A stretch of DNA of 48,299 nt from Desulfuromonas sp. (GTDB lineage: Bacteria > Desulfobacterota > Desulfuromonadia > Desulfuromonadales > Geopsychrobacteraceae): the NCBI GenBank assembly GCA_002869695.1, contig PKUD01000217.1, forward strand, positions 1-48,299, given 5' to 3'. Below are positions 21,289 to 30,134 of the stretch, piece after piece. The position numbers and the translations under genes are program-made. The notes beneath the pieces were generated by a model. That model searched no databases. It saw only the letters and a list, made by a program, of their open reading frames with translations, and had not been told where the DNA came from. The stretch's first letter is position 1. Every line of letters begins with the position of its first letter.

Positions 21289-23091
21289 CTAAAACTCGTT
21301 GTCCAGGGTGTCGGTGCTGTTCTCAAGTGAGATCTCTGCACCGGCCGAGCCAGTTTCGGCTTTGCTGGCAAGCCGCTTCTGCTGCGTCTCATCATCGACA
21401 TCCTGCTGCGGAAAAGGGACTGAACGGGCCAGCCCGACAATATTTGCAGCAGGCTCTTTGACGAGTTTCTTCTGTTGCTCGTTAAGTTTGAAAAAAGAGA
21501 TGATCTCTTCCAGGCTTTCCGCCTGGCTCGACAGTTCTTCAGCCGTGGACGCCATCTCTTCAGAGGAGGAAGCATTCTGCTGGATGACCATGTCGAGCTG
21601 TTGAATTGATTTGCCGATCTGGTCAGCGCCGGAATCCTGTTCTTTGCTTGCGGCGCTGATCTCCTGAACCAGCTCTGCGGTCTTGCGAATGTTCGTGACA
21701 ATGACTTCAAGTAGCTTCCCGGCTTTTTCCGCGACATCGACGCTGGAAACGGACAGCGTGCTGATTTCACCGGCAGCAATCTGGCTGCGCTCAGCTAATT
21801 TGCGGACTTCGGCCGCGACCACGGCGAAGCCTTTGCCGTGTTCGCCGGCACGGGCAGCCTCGATGGCAGCGTTGAGCGCAAGCAGATTGGTCTGGCGGGA
21901 AATCTCTTCAACGATCGTGATCTTGTTGGCAATTTCGCGCATCGCCGCCAGGGTGTCTTCCACTGCCTTGCCCCCCTCTTCCGCATCCTGCGCAGTCTTG
22001 TTGGCGATGCCTTCGGTCTGCTCCGCATTGTCCGCATTCTGGCGGATGTTTGCCGTCATCTCTTCAATGGAGGCCGAGGCTTCTTCTGCGGAGGCTGCCT
22101 GTTCGGTGGCGCCCTGAGACATCTCCTGGGATGCACTGCTCATCGCCAGGCTGCCGGAAGAGACGTTTCCAGAAGCCAGCTTCACATTACTGATAACGTC
22201 GGTGAGCCGTTCCAGCATCTCTTTTAATGACAGGCTCAGGATGTCTTCGGATGAGCGTTCCCTGATTTTCACTTTCAGGTTGCCCGCCGCTATTTCGCCG
22301 GCAACCGCAGCAACCTCGCGGTTGGAGACAGCAATCTCCTTCATCGCGCCGAGTAACAAGCCCATTTCGTCTTGGCGTGAATCATCGATCTGCATATCAA
22401 GTTTGCCAACGGCCAGGTCCCGGGCGATCTTTACCGAACTGTCGAGTGGACCAACGATGCTCCGGGTGATGAACCAGGTAATCAGGATTCCGATCAACAG
22501 GGCGGCCGCCCCGAGGACAATCTGCAGGTTCTTGACATTCTTGGACGCACTCATGATCGCGTTGCTGCTGCTGGTAATTTCATCCACCTGTTGCTGGACG
22601 AAATAGTCCATCTGTTCCTTCAGCTTGAGGGCGTCGGCATCAAAAGTAACCATAATCCGGTTGCCGGCTTCCGTCCCCTCTTCAATGTAGGCATTTGCCA
22701 TCCGTTCGCCGTCCTCGACGAACGTATTAAAGTCGGATTCGATGCCAGCGAGGGTCTGCAGCGAAGCCTGATCGTTCTCCACGCCATACATCGCCTTGAA
22801 CTTATCCAGGCCGGTCCGAAAGGCTTCTTCATTGGCAACCGCCTCAGAGATCGGTTCATGTGTTCTGGTGGCTGAGGCGTCGGTCAGGAACTGCTGAACC
22901 TGGATGACGTTGTAGGACATCTGTTCGGCGAGCAGCGTAAATGGCAGACTTTCACTGGTGACGTGCTCGGTCTTCTGTTCCACCGTGTTCAGTGAAATAA
23001 ACGTGCTGATGACGGCAACCAGCATCAGGGTCAGAATCAGGCCAAAGCCAAATCCCAAGCGACTTCCGACTTTCATGTTTTGTAATGACAT
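21289..23091 (-). CDS. Methyl-accepting chemotaxis protein
   Basis: A 600-residue transmembrane chemoreceptor. TM1 is near residues 13-33 ([20 protein letters not shown]). A helical periplasmic domain of about 155 residues follows, then TM2 near 191-213 ([17 protein letters not shown]), then a HAMP domain and a second HAMP-like stretch. The signalling domain has the highly conserved hairpin tip [20 protein letters not shown] followed by [19 protein letters not shown]. No CheR-binding pentapeptide is seen at the C-terminus (TDTLDNEF). A sigma-54-like promoter lies upstream, and cheW follows. The ligand is unknown. Confidence 0.95.
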   Translation of the reverse strand: MSLQNMKVGSRLGFGFGLILTLMLVAVISTFISLNTVEQKTEHVTSESLPFTLLAEQMSYNVIQVQQFLTDASATRTHEPISEAVANEEAFRTGLDKFKAMYGVENDQASLQTLAGIESDFNTFVEDGERMANAYIEEGTEAGNRIMVTFDADALKLKEQMDYFVQQQVDEITSSSNAIMSASKNVKNLQIVLGAAALLIGILITWFITRSIVGPLDSSVKIARDLAVGKLDMQIDDSRQDEMGLLLGAMKEIAVSNREVAAVAGEIAAGNLKVKIRERSSEDILSLSLKEMLERLTDVISNVKLASGNVSSGSLAMSSASQEMSQGATEQAASAEEASASIEEMTANIRQNADNAEQTEGIANKTAQDAEEGGKAVEDTLAAMREIANKITIVEEISRQTNLLALNAAIEAARAGEHGKGFAVVAAEVRKLAERSQIAAGEISTLSVSSVDVAEKAGKLLEVIVTNIRKTAELVQEISAASKEQDSGADQIGKSIQQLDMVIQQNASSSEEMASTAEELSSQAESLEEIISFFKLNEQQKKLVKEPAANIVGLARSVPFPQQDVDDETQQKRLASKAETGSAGAEISLENSTDTLDNEF

Positions 23092-23159
23092 AGAACCAAT
23101 CCCCTGTTGAAATTGTCCGGTAGAGACAAAAGGCGTTTAACTTTAAATAATAAAAATTA

Positions 23160-23175
23160 AGCAAATCTCATTCCA
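23160..23175 (-). promoter_or_regulatory. Sigma-54-type promoter of the chemoreceptor gene
   Basis: The minus strand reads TGGAATGAGATTTGCT, matching the RpoN consensus TGGCACG-N4-TTGCW except at two positions, with GG and GC at the required spacing. It lies about 70 bases upstream of the chemoreceptor ATG. No enhancer-binding site was identified. Confidence 0.6.
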
Positions 23176-23283
23176 CGTCCAGGGGGATATTATAAAATTT
23201 TAAAATAAAAAACAACCAATTTAAAAAGCAACTTCACAATCTGTTGTGATAATTCAGATCATGAGCGTCGAGAGGTCACCTGG

Positions 23284-24417
23284 TCATACACGTTCAAACG
23301 GCTCATAAAGCCGCTTATATTCATCTTGGGCGTACCTGTCGGTCATGCTGGCTATGTAGTCACAGATGACCCGCTCGATGCCGAAACGCTCGAAACGCTG
23401 CTGATGTCGCTCAGGCAGAAGACTCGGGTTATCCAGATAATTTTCAAATAACAGGGTCAGAAAACGCTCTGCCTTGACCCGCATCCGCTCAACCTTGTGG
23501 TGCCGATAGAGTTTTTCCAACAGAAACTGCTTCAATTCACCATTAAGTTCGGTCATTTCACGACTTAAACTGACTGTGCTGGTCTGCTGCGTACGGACAT
23601 CCTCCAGGGTTCTGATGCCGCTGTCTGCTATGCGTGACTGGGTTGTTTCGACCAGGTCATGTATCAGCCGGCCGATCAGGTGGCTGATGGTCTGCAACAC
23701 ATGTCGTTTCTGGTCAATCCCGGGGTAGGTCTCAGCTATCATCCGGTACGTCTGCTGCCAGAAGTCAACTCCGGAAAGCTCATCCAGGCGGATATAGCCT
23801 GCCTTGAGCCCATCATCTATATCGTGATTGTTGTAGGCAATTTCGTCCGCAAGGTCGATGATCTGCGCTTCCAGGGTCGGTTGCAGCTCCGGACCAAACC
23901 GCTTGATGGCGCAATCGTCGGCCTTGTCGTAGTCGGTGGAGTGCTTGATGATCCCTTCGCGGGTTTCCCAGCTGAGATTCAGCCCGTCAAATCCGGGGTA
24001 GCGCTGCTCAAGGGTTTCCACGATGCGTAAGGATTGGCGGTTATGCTCAAATCCGCCGTAGGATCCCATCAGCAGGTCAAGAACGTGTTCCCCGGTATGG
24101 CCGAAAGGGGTATGGCCGAGATCATGCGCCAGCGCCAGCGCTTCAACCAGGTCTTCGTTAAGTCCGAGAGCCCGGGCAATGCCACGGGCAATCTGAGCCA
24201 CTTCCAGAGAATGAGTCAGCCGGGTCCGGTAATAATCCCCCTCATGGTTAACGAAGACCTGGGTTTTATATTCGAGCCGGCGAAAGGCTGCGCAGTGGAT
24301 GATCCTGTCGCGGTCCCGTTCATACATCAGCCGATCATCCTTGTACGGCTCGTAAAATTCACGCCCCCTGCTCGCTTCGCTCTTGGCCGCGTACCCGGCA
24401 AGTTCTGTCCGTCTCAT
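23284..24417 (-). CDS. dgt: dGTPase-like HD-domain dNTP triphosphohydrolase
   Basis: A 377-residue member of the Dgt family, which hydrolyses dNTPs to the nucleoside and triphosphate. The family opening GREFYEPYKDDRLMYERDRD is followed by IIHCAAFRRLEYKTQVF. Metal ligands are RLTHSLEVAQIARGIA, the HD pair in ALAHDLGHTPFGHTGE near residue 97, and the later DEIAYNNHDIDDGL. The length fits the shorter bacterial dGTPase-like class rather than the 505-residue E. coli enzyme. AGGAGA precedes the ATG. It is divergent from rsmD. Confidence 0.93.
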   Translation of the reverse strand: MRRTELAGYAAKSEASRGREFYEPYKDDRLMYERDRDRIIHCAAFRRLEYKTQVFVNHEGDYYRTRLTHSLEVAQIARGIARALGLNEDLVEALALAHDLGHTPFGHTGEHVLDLLMGSYGGFEHNRQSLRIVETLEQRYPGFDGLNLSWETREGIIKHSTDYDKADDCAIKRFGPELQPTLEAQIIDLADEIAYNNHDIDDGLKAGYIRLDELSGVDFWQQTYRMIAETYPGIDQKRHVLQTISHLIGRLIHDLVETTQSRIADSGIRTLEDVRTQQTSTVSLSREMTELNGELKQFLLEKLYRHHKVERMRVKAERFLTLLFENYLDNPSLLPERHQQRFERFGIERVICDYIASMTDRYAQDEYKRLYEPFERV

Positions 24418-24544
24418 ACCGTCTCCTGATTCTCCGGGAAATCCGTCCTCTCCCCTTTTTAGCCAGCCGCCAATATGTTATAGATACCACTTATTTGCAG
24501 GTTAGACCCCAATAGTGACAGAATAAGGCACTCCAAGGAAGCAG

Positions 24545-25120
24545 ATGCGCATAATCAGTGGCAGCGCCCGAGGGCGCAGATTGGCAGAATTCACCGGGAC
24601 CCAGGTCAGGCCGACCTCTGATCGGGCCCGTGAGGCCCTGTTCAGCCTCCTGTTCAGTCGCCTGGGAAACTTTTCCGGCCTGTCTGTGCTGGAGCTTTTC
24701 GCCGGAAGTGGCGCCATGTCCCTCGAAGCGATCAGTCGCCACGCACTGTCTGCCGTCCTGGTCGACTCAAGCCCCGATGCGATCAAGCTGATTGAAGAGA
24801 ACGTCCGGCGCTGCAAATTTCAAGATCAGGTCACCGTTCTCCGCCTGGATGCCCGCAAAGGACTGTCCGGAGTCGTTCACCAGGGTCCCTACGATCTGAT
24901 TTTCATGGATCCGCCTTATGGAAAAAACCTGATTCCCCAGGTCCTGAATGAAATTGATTGCTTGAATCTGCTGAGTGTTGGTGGAATAATCTGCGCCGAA
25001 AGTGAAACGGAGTTCAGTCCCGCCGATACCGGCAGCCTGGAATGCTTTGACTCACGGCGCTACGGCGGCAGTGCCATCCACCTGTTCCGCACCCGTGAAA
25101 CGATTGAGGATCAGTCATGA
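24545..25120 (+). CDS. rsmD: 16S rRNA (guanine(966)-N(2))-methyltransferase RsmD
   Basis: A 191-residue SAM-dependent methyltransferase acting on G966 of 16S rRNA. The start MRIISGSARGRRL and PTSDRAREALFS are characteristic of the family. SAM motif I is LELFAGSGAMSLEA and the catalytic motif IV is FMDPPYGKN. AAGGAAG precedes the ATG. It overlaps coaD by four bases, a very common pairing. Confidence 0.96.
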   Translation: MRIISGSARGRRLAEFTGTQVRPTSDRAREALFSLLFSRLGNFSGLSVLELFAGSGAMSLEAISRHALSAVLVDSSPDAIKLIEENVRRCKFQDQVTVLRLDARKGLSGVVHQGPYDLIFMDPPYGKNLIPQVLNEIDCLNLLSVGGIICAESETEFSPADTGSLECFDSRRYGGSAIHLFRTRETIEDQS

Positions 25121-25608
25121 ATCGACATATCGCCATCTATCCCGGTTCCTTCGACCCGTTCACCAATGGTCATATGGATATCGTAAAGCGTGGGCTTGAA
25201 ATATTTGATACCGTGGTGATTGCTGTCGCCAGAAATTCCGAAAAGGATAGTCTGTTCAGTGTCAATGAACGGACCGAGATGATCACCGAACTGGTCAATA
25301 ATAATCCGCGGGTTCAGGTTGAGTCGTTTGACGGGTTGTTGGTCGATTATGTTACCGCCAAGGAGGCCCGGGTGATTCTGCGGGGGCTGCGCGCAGTCAC
25401 CGACTTTGAATTCGAATTTCAACTGGCACAGATGAACCACACAGTCTGCGAGCAGGTTGAAACCCTCTTCATGATGACGTCACCAGCATGTGCCTATCTG
25501 AGTTCTTCGATCGTCAAAGAGGTCGGCAGGCTGGGTGGCGATATCAGCAGCTTTGTGCCGAAGCTGGTTGCGGAAAAGCTCCTTGAGAAGTTCAACCAGG
25601 CGGACTGA
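25117..25608 (+). CDS. coaD: Phosphopantetheine adenylyltransferase
   Basis: A 163-residue CoaD of standard length, making dephospho-CoA from 4'-phosphopantetheine and ATP. The nucleotidyltransferase motif is YPGSFDPFTNGHMDIVKRG (TxGH form of the HIGH motif). RGLRAVTDFEFEFQLAQMN and the second motif YLSSSIVKEVGRLGGD are present. It is translationally coupled to rsmD through ATGA. It ends directly against the convergent creatininase-like gene. Confidence 0.97.
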   Translation: MNRHIAIYPGSFDPFTNGHMDIVKRGLEIFDTVVIAVARNSEKDSLFSVNERTEMITELVNNNPRVQVESFDGLLVDYVTAKEARVILRGLRAVTDFEFEFQLAQMNHTVCEQVETLFMMTSPACAYLSSSIVKEVGRLGGDISSFVPKLVAEKLLEKFNQAD

Positions 25609-26340
25609 TCATCTGACCGGGTCTTCGTTCCACCCTTCAAGCTGGTCGACCAGATGATCGAGTGCTCTGAGCACGACCGCTTCGAGCTGCGCACCTTTTT
25701 CGGCCGTGGCTTTGGAGGGATCACCCCAGACTCCGCCCGGCCAGAACTTTCTTTTATTGCGGACCAGAATTCCGGTAGGGAATGTCGGAAATTCTCGCGG
25801 CGCTGTTCCCTTGACCAGATGTGGATGCGAATGCAGCATCCGCGAGGTTTCAATCTCCCCCGCATGTGAATCCCCTTCCGTTTCGATCAGGTGTGCCCCT
25901 TCCCGCGATGCCAGCATGTATTCGGTCAGAACCGCGATCCGGATTCCCGGAAGCATCTCCAGCAACCTCTCCCCCGCGTCGGTCAGGGCAGCCATATGGG
26001 TGCCGCCTGCATGGCCGCTGAGAAGAACGAAGTTCATCAGTCCCTGCTGATGCAGCGACTTGACGATATCGGTGGTCAGCCGCTTTAGCGTCCCGGTGGT
26101 GATGGTAACGGTTCCCGGATGTTGTGACGAGGAGCGGCAGACGCCGTAGTGTACCGGCGGAGCGATAAAGATGGAACGCTGCTGAGACAGCTGCCGTCCA
26201 ACTTCCATGGCGTGCAGAGTGTCGGTATCGAGGGGCAGGTGGGATCCATGTTCTTCGGTGGATCCGAACGGAATCAGAACCGTTCGGGTCTGCTCCAGAC
26301 CGGCGACAAATTCCGCCATGGTCATATCGGCGATGATCAT
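25609..26340 (-). CDS. Creatininase family amidohydrolase
   Basis: A 243-residue member of the creatininase fold family, which includes creatininase, MftE and the archaeal FAPy deformylase ArfB. Metal-binding residues are seen in FGSTEEHGSHLPLDTDTLH, SGHAGGTHM and EGDSHAGEIETSRML. The ATG has AGGAG upstream and lies eight bases after queE. The gene is the last of yacG-queD-queE, which suggests a link to pterin or deazaguanine chemistry, where ring-opening and deformylation steps occur. The substrate is unknown. True creatinine hydrolysis seems unlikely in this context. Confidence 0.85.
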   Translation of the reverse strand: MIIADMTMAEFVAGLEQTRTVLIPFGSTEEHGSHLPLDTDTLHAMEVGRQLSQQRSIFIAPPVHYGVCRSSSQHPGTVTITTGTLKRLTTDIVKSLHQQGLMNFVLLSGHAGGTHMAALTDAGERLLEMLPGIRIAVLTEYMLASREGAHLIETEGDSHAGEIETSRMLHSHPHLVKGTAPREFPTFPTGILVRNKRKFWPGGVWGDPSKATAEKGAQLEAVVLRALDHLVDQLEGWNEDPVR

Positions 26341-26348
26341 GGGCGCTC

Positions 26349-27104
26349 CTAGAGGACAGAGAGAAAATGGTGGGTCTGTGGGATGATTCGCACCGCTGGA
26401 TGAATAGCAGCAACCTGAGCCTGCATCTCCAGTAGCTGAGCAGCAGACAGCTTGATTCCTGCAGTCGTTGTGACCGGCTGCAGGATCAACGGGACCTCGG
26501 GCGCTGTTTCGCTTAACAGCCGGGCGGTCGTTCGCAGTTCTTCGTCGGGGGTCTTCTCACTGACCACAGCTTTGACAAAACAGTTCCGGGTCCTGGCCAA
26601 TCGTAGAAACTCGTTGTGATTGTCCCACAGCGGGAGGGCACCGGTGACCGAGGGCAGTTTGATGTCCATCGAGATCCAGTCAAGGTGCGAAAGCACGCGT
26701 TGCAGTTCGGCGACCATGGTGCCGTTGGTCTCAAGGTAGATCGGCAGATAGCGGCGCAGGACCGGCAGCCATTCTTCAAGCACATCGACCTGAACCAGAG
26801 GTTCTCCCCCGGTCATGCTGAGGGAGTGATGGGCTCCGGGCAACCGCTCGAGCCACGATTTCAAGCGCTCGAGCAGCAGTTCCAGGGAGACGGGGTTCGT
26901 CACCGCCTCAAATGCGGCGCAGCCGGGCCGGGTCTCAATGAGACACTGGTCCTGCTTGGCAAAGGGCGTGTCACAGTAAGCACAGTCCAGGTTGCACCAG
27001 GCCAGTCGCACAAAAACCTGCCGGTGGCCGACCAGAACCCCCTCCCCCTGTATCGAGGAAAAAACTTCAATCAGTTCAGCTTTGGGTGTAGCTGGCGCAG
27101 GCAT
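26349..27104 (-). CDS. queE: 7-carboxy-7-deazaguanine synthase
   Basis: A 251-residue radical SAM enzyme. It converts 6-carboxytetrahydropterin to 7-carboxy-7-deazaguanine in queuosine synthesis. The family start VFSSIQGEGVLVGHRQVFVR precedes the iron-sulfur cluster motif CNLDCAYC (CxxxCxxC), and SMTGGEPLVQ follows. The ATG at 27104, with GGGA upstream, is preferred over an upstream TTG/ATG that would add a non-family N-terminus. It overlaps the end of queD by 29 bases. Confidence 0.93.
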   Translation of the reverse strand: MPAPATPKAELIEVFSSIQGEGVLVGHRQVFVRLAWCNLDCAYCDTPFAKQDQCLIETRPGCAAFEAVTNPVSLELLLERLKSWLERLPGAHHSLSMTGGEPLVQVDVLEEWLPVLRRYLPIYLETNGTMVAELQRVLSHLDWISMDIKLPSVTGALPLWDNHNEFLRLARTRNCFVKAVVSEKTPDEELRTTARLLSETAPEVPLILQPVTTTAGIKLSAAQLLEMQAQVAAIHPAVRIIPQTHHFLSVL

Positions 27105-27447
27105 TATCCGATTCCCAGACGGTGATCCGCTCAACGATGACATCAATTCCAGTCAGTTCTTCGGACAGAGCTTCGAAAATATAGCGGGCAATATGCTCGG
27201 AAGACGGGCTGACCCCCTTGAACATGTCGAGATCATTGAGATACTTGTGATCGAGTCGATCCATGATTTCATTGGTTTTTTTCTTCAGCAGCTTGAAATC
27301 AATACCAAGCCCGGCATTGTCCAGTTGGTCGGTCTGGACAGTCACTTCGATCTTCCAGTTGTGGCCGTGCAGGTTTTCGCAGTCACCCTGATAGTTCAGC
27401 AGGTTATGAGCGGCGGCAAAGTGCGTTTGTATGGTCAGGTGATACAT
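27076..27447 (-). CDS. queD: 6-carboxy-5,6,7,8-tetrahydropterin synthase
   Basis: A 123-residue QueD/PTPS family enzyme. It converts dihydroneopterin triphosphate to 6-carboxytetrahydropterin for queuosine synthesis. The zinc-binding histidines are in THFAAAHNL and ENLHGHNWKIEV. The catalytic cysteine lies in GDCENLHGH. The C-terminal pterin-anchoring glutamate is in ITVWESDNACASY. CGGAGG precedes the ATG. It sits between yacG and queE. Confidence 0.95.
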   Translation of the reverse strand: MYHLTIQTHFAAAHNLLNYQGDCENLHGHNWKIEVTVQTDQLDNAGLGIDFKLLKKKTNEIMDRLDHKYLNDLDMFKGVSPSSEHIARYIFEALSEELTGIDVIVERITVWESDNACASYTQS

Positions 27448-27464
27448 GTAACGGTTCCTCCGGT

Positions 27465-27647
27465 TCAGTAATTCTGGGTATCATCCTCATGCTGCGGGGC
27501 CTTGTTGCCGGCAACAGAGTATTCTTCATTGGCCCAGCGGCCCAGATCGACCAGCCGACATTTTTCGGAACAAAAAGGACGCGATGGGTTTTCCTGCCAG
27601 AAGGTTTTCTGGCCGCAACGCGGGCACTTGATCTCTGTTCTCTTCAT
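27465..27647 (-). CDS. yacG: DNA gyrase inhibitor YacG, zinc-ribbon protein
   Basis: A 60-residue YacG. The E. coli homologue binds zinc and inhibits DNA gyrase. The four cysteines are in KCPRCGQKTFW and FCSEKCRLVDLGRW, and the family NEEYSV segment follows. The ATG at 27647 gives the normal length. The frame extends upstream, but no start there has a clear ribosome binding site. It is 17 bases upstream of queD. Confidence 0.9.
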   Translation of the reverse strand: MKRTEIKCPRCGQKTFWQENPSRPFCSEKCRLVDLGRWANEEYSVAGNKAPQHEDDTQNY

Positions 27648-27786
27648 AAGAAGCATCATAACCGAAACACAGGCCCAGTGAAACATCTAGCCTGCGGCAG
27701 GAGAATATATTTGCCCAATCGGGAGAAGCAAACTATCGCCTGTCTGGAAAAAAGTACAGTAAAGAATTAAACCGCGTTGGGAAGAA

Positions 27787-29085
27787 TCAATGATACCAGT
27801 CCTTGCGGGTCAAGGGCTGCCTGCTCCCCTGACGACCTGATTTTACCAGCAGTGTCTGGTACAGCCCTAATCTCCTGGTTTCGAATCCATAGGCTGACCC
27901 CGCCATATAAATCCGCCAGATGCGATAGATGACCGGCGACGTCAGCCTGATGGCCTCTTCCTGGTGGGACTCCAGCCGCCGGTACCAGTGACGCAGGGTC
28001 AGAGCATAGTGTTCACGCAGGCTTTCCACGTCACGTGTTTCGAAGCCGATCTCCTCCGCGACCCGCAGCGAGGTACTGATCGGTAAGAGTTCCCCGTCAG
28101 GAAACACATACTTGTCGATGAACGAGGCTCCCGTCTGGTGGGCCCTCCTGATCGTTTCGGTAATGCCATGATTGAGGAACACTCCGAACGGTTTTAGCAA
28201 CTGATACGCCCGGTGGAAATACTCAGGCAGTTTCGTTTCACCGACATGTTCGAACATGCCGACACTGACAATTTTGTCGAACTGTCGTCCGAGTGGCACA
28301 TCCCGGTAGTCGAGCACGTCGACCCGGCACCGTTCAGTCAATCCGGCTGCCCGGATACGCTCATTCGCAAGTTCAGCCTGAGGCGGGCTGAGGGTGATTC
28401 CGTATGCGTCAACTCCGTAGTTTTTTGCCGCATGGAGGATCAGCCCTCCCCAGCCGCAGCCGATATCGAGCAGTGTTTCGCCCTGCCGTAGGCGCAACTT
28501 GCGACAGAGGTAATCCAGTTTGTCAACTTGCGCCTGATCGAGACTGGTATCGGTTTCCTGGAAATAGGCACAGGAATACACCATGTTGCGATCGAGCCAC
28601 AATTGGTAAAATTTGTTGGACACATTGTAATGGTACTGAACGGCCTGGGCATCGCGCTGTTTGCTGTGAGACCTCCCCCGGAGCTGAGGAGCTGCTTCTT
28701 TTTTCGTCAGGGCAAACCCTGGTAGCCGCAGCAGTTCGGAGACCAGCCGAAGTTTTTCCGCCATCTGCCACCTGCGGCCGAGCAGGAAGCCGGCCAGTTC
28801 AAAACAGCCTTCAAGTTCACCGTCAATATCGATATCGCCGTAAATAAAGGCTTCGCCCAACGAAAGTTCAGAAGGACGCCAGAACATGGTGCGCAACGCT
28901 CCGGGGGTGTTGATCCTGAGGGTAAAAACAGGCGAACCTTTACCATGTTGCCATTCGGCATCGTTCCACAGTCGAATCGCAAACGGGCGGCAGGGAATAT
29001 CAGTAAATACCCGATCAAAAAAATCCAGACATTTCTGTGCCACAGGATCTGAGACTGATGATTGTTTGACAGGGAGTCCGTTCAT
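27787..29085 (-). CDS. cfa: Cyclopropane-fatty-acyl-phospholipid synthase
   Basis: A 432-residue SAM-dependent enzyme. It adds a methylene bridge to unsaturated acyl chains of membrane phospholipids. The N-terminal lipid-binding part is followed by YHYNVSNKFYQLWLDRNMVY, the SAM motif LLDIGCGWGGLILHAAKNYG (about residues 197-216), SVGMFEHVGETKLPEYF and the C-terminal VESLREHYALTLRHWYRRLE. A strong AAAGGAGG precedes the ATG. Its leader of about 195 bases upstream contains stable hairpins (see the leader entry). Confidence 0.95.
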   Translation of the reverse strand: MNGLPVKQSSVSDPVAQKCLDFFDRVFTDIPCRPFAIRLWNDAEWQHGKGSPVFTLRINTPGALRTMFWRPSELSLGEAFIYGDIDIDGELEGCFELAGFLLGRRWQMAEKLRLVSELLRLPGFALTKKEAAPQLRGRSHSKQRDAQAVQYHYNVSNKFYQLWLDRNMVYSCAYFQETDTSLDQAQVDKLDYLCRKLRLRQGETLLDIGCGWGGLILHAAKNYGVDAYGITLSPPQAELANERIRAAGLTERCRVDVLDYRDVPLGRQFDKIVSVGMFEHVGETKLPEYFHRAYQLLKPFGVFLNHGITETIRRAHQTGASFIDKYVFPDGELLPISTSLRVAEEIGFETRDVESLREHYALTLRHWYRRLESHQEEAIRLTSPVIYRIWRIYMAGSAYGFETRRLGLYQTLLVKSGRQGSRQPLTRKDWYH

Positions 29086-29179
29086 TTAGCCACCTCCTTT
29101 AAGCATCAATTTCATAATAAATAGTCCAAAATCAGCAGATTTCAAGTCACAAAGCGGCCAAAAATCTGTTCCTGGACTG

Positions 29180-29280
29180 TTGTATCGTTAATGAGTAGAA
29201 GCATCTTCCGCCATCAGCTCACGGGAGAGCCGCCCGTGCGACCAAGCCTTGGCAGACCCCTGAGCTGTCGTTTGCCGACC
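29180..29280 (-). other. Structured leader upstream of cfa
   Basis: The minus strand between the Pal terminator and cfa can fold as a three-way junction. CAGCT pairs with AGCTG and encloses a CCAAG/CTTGG hairpin and a CACGGG/CCCGTG hairpin. No known riboswitch consensus was recognised, and no T-run follows. It may be an untranslated regulatory leader, a small RNA or the remnant of a mobile element. Confidence 0.3.
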
Positions 29281-29317
29281 AAAAAACAAGAGCCGCGCCC
29301 GTTTCAGGGCGCGGCTC
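29281..29317 (-). terminator. Intrinsic terminator downstream of the Pal-like gene
   Basis: A perfect 11-base-pair GC-rich stem (29290-29300 with 29307-29317, six-base loop) is followed on the minus strand by TTGTTTTTT. It lies about 120 bases after the Pal-like gene stop. The intervening 29318-29436 holds no gene I can support. Confidence 0.9.
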
Positions 29318-29436
29318 AAGAGCAAATGAGATGCGGATCAGTTTAAACCAGAGGTGAGCGGCTAGTTGCAGGAGTCGCTCTGAGCTATTAATCACATCTA
29401 CACAAGCGAACACTAATGGGAACGTTGAGGGTTGGC

Positions 29437-29979
29437 CTAGTTGAATTCAACCCTTCTGTTTTTAGCCCAAGCGATTTCATTTCTGTCGTTGGCAACCGGC
29501 ATCTCTTCTCCATAGCTGATAATAGTAAGGCGTGATTTATCGATGCCCAGTGAAGCAAGGTAGTTCATTACGGTCATTGCCCGATTCTCTCCCAGTGACA
29601 TGTTGTATTCATCCGAACCGCGATCATCGCAATGTCCTTCAATGCGAAGAGAATAGGTCGGATCTGACTTGAGCAATTTCGCATTTTTTTCAATCGAATC
29701 GATCGCAACAGGCGACAACTCATAAGAATCATAGGAAAAATAAACAGTCTCAAAGTCAATTCTTTCCAGCGTGAAGAGACCTGCCTCTTCCAGAGAAGCC
29801 TTTTCTTCAACGTTTACGGGAGGTGGCGAAGGTTCAACCTTGATCGGCTCATTGACCTCAACGGGTGTACTTACAGCGACATTCTCTGTCGGTACGTTTT
29901 TCTTCGCACAGCCCGTAAAGAGAACCAGGATGAGCAGCGTAGACATCACGTACAATAATCGTGGGACTTGTGGAATCAT
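29437..29979 (-). CDS. Pal-like OmpA-family peptidoglycan-associated lipoprotein
   Basis: A 180-residue outer-membrane lipoprotein. A signal peptide ends in the lipobox LFTGC, so the mature protein starts CAKKN. A proline-rich linker precedes an OmpA domain (about residues 75-180). It has the Pal pattern VYFSYDSYELSPVAIDSI, IEGHCDDRGSDEYNMSLGE, NRAM and NRRVEF, with the peptidoglycan-binding aspartate and arginine residues present. GAGGAGG fixes the ATG at 29979. It is preceded by a c-di-GMP riboswitch and a terminator, so its expression should respond to c-di-GMP. It follows the TolQR-type cluster, but no TolA or TolB is present. Confidence 0.93.
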   Translation of the reverse strand: MIPQVPRLLYVMSTLLILVLFTGCAKKNVPTENVAVSTPVEVNEPIKVEPSPPPVNVEEKASLEEAGLFTLERIDFETVYFSYDSYELSPVAIDSIEKNAKLLKSDPTYSLRIEGHCDDRGSDEYNMSLGENRAMTVMNYLASLGIDKSRLTIISYGEEMPVANDRNEIAWAKNRRVEFN

Positions 29980-30008
29980 AAATGCCTCCTCTGATAGTTT
30001 TTTATCTC

Positions 30009-30033
30009 CCAGGCATGCCTTATTGATGCCTGG
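30009..30033 (-). other. Hairpin in the Pal leader
   Basis: A perfect eight-base-pair stem CCAGGCAT/ATGCCTGG with a nine-base loop lies between the riboswitch terminator and the Pal ribosome binding site. It has no T-run, so it is not a terminator. It could stabilise the processed mRNA. Confidence 0.45.
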
Positions 30034-30050
30034 AATAGCGGTTCGAACGG

Positions 30051-30091
30051 AAAAACAAAAAACGCTCATCTGAATAACCGAAGATGAACGT
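30051..30091 (-). terminator. Riboswitch-associated intrinsic terminator
   Basis: On the minus strand ACGTTCATCT (30082-30091) pairs with AGATGAGCGT (30062-30071) with one G-U pair, followed by a T-run (TTTTTTGTTTTT). It lies about 45 bases downstream of the GEMM-I aptamer and 80 bases before the Pal start. This is the probable expression platform. Confidence 0.85.
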
Positions 30092-30134
30092 TTAATAAGG
30101 GCATTGACGCGCCTGATGCCTTTATGAGACGACC

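Noticed and set aside
29219-29413. 64-residue minus-strand frame downstream of the Pal-like gene
   Set aside because: It runs straight through the intrinsic terminator hairpin, starts at a weak GTG and shows no domain.
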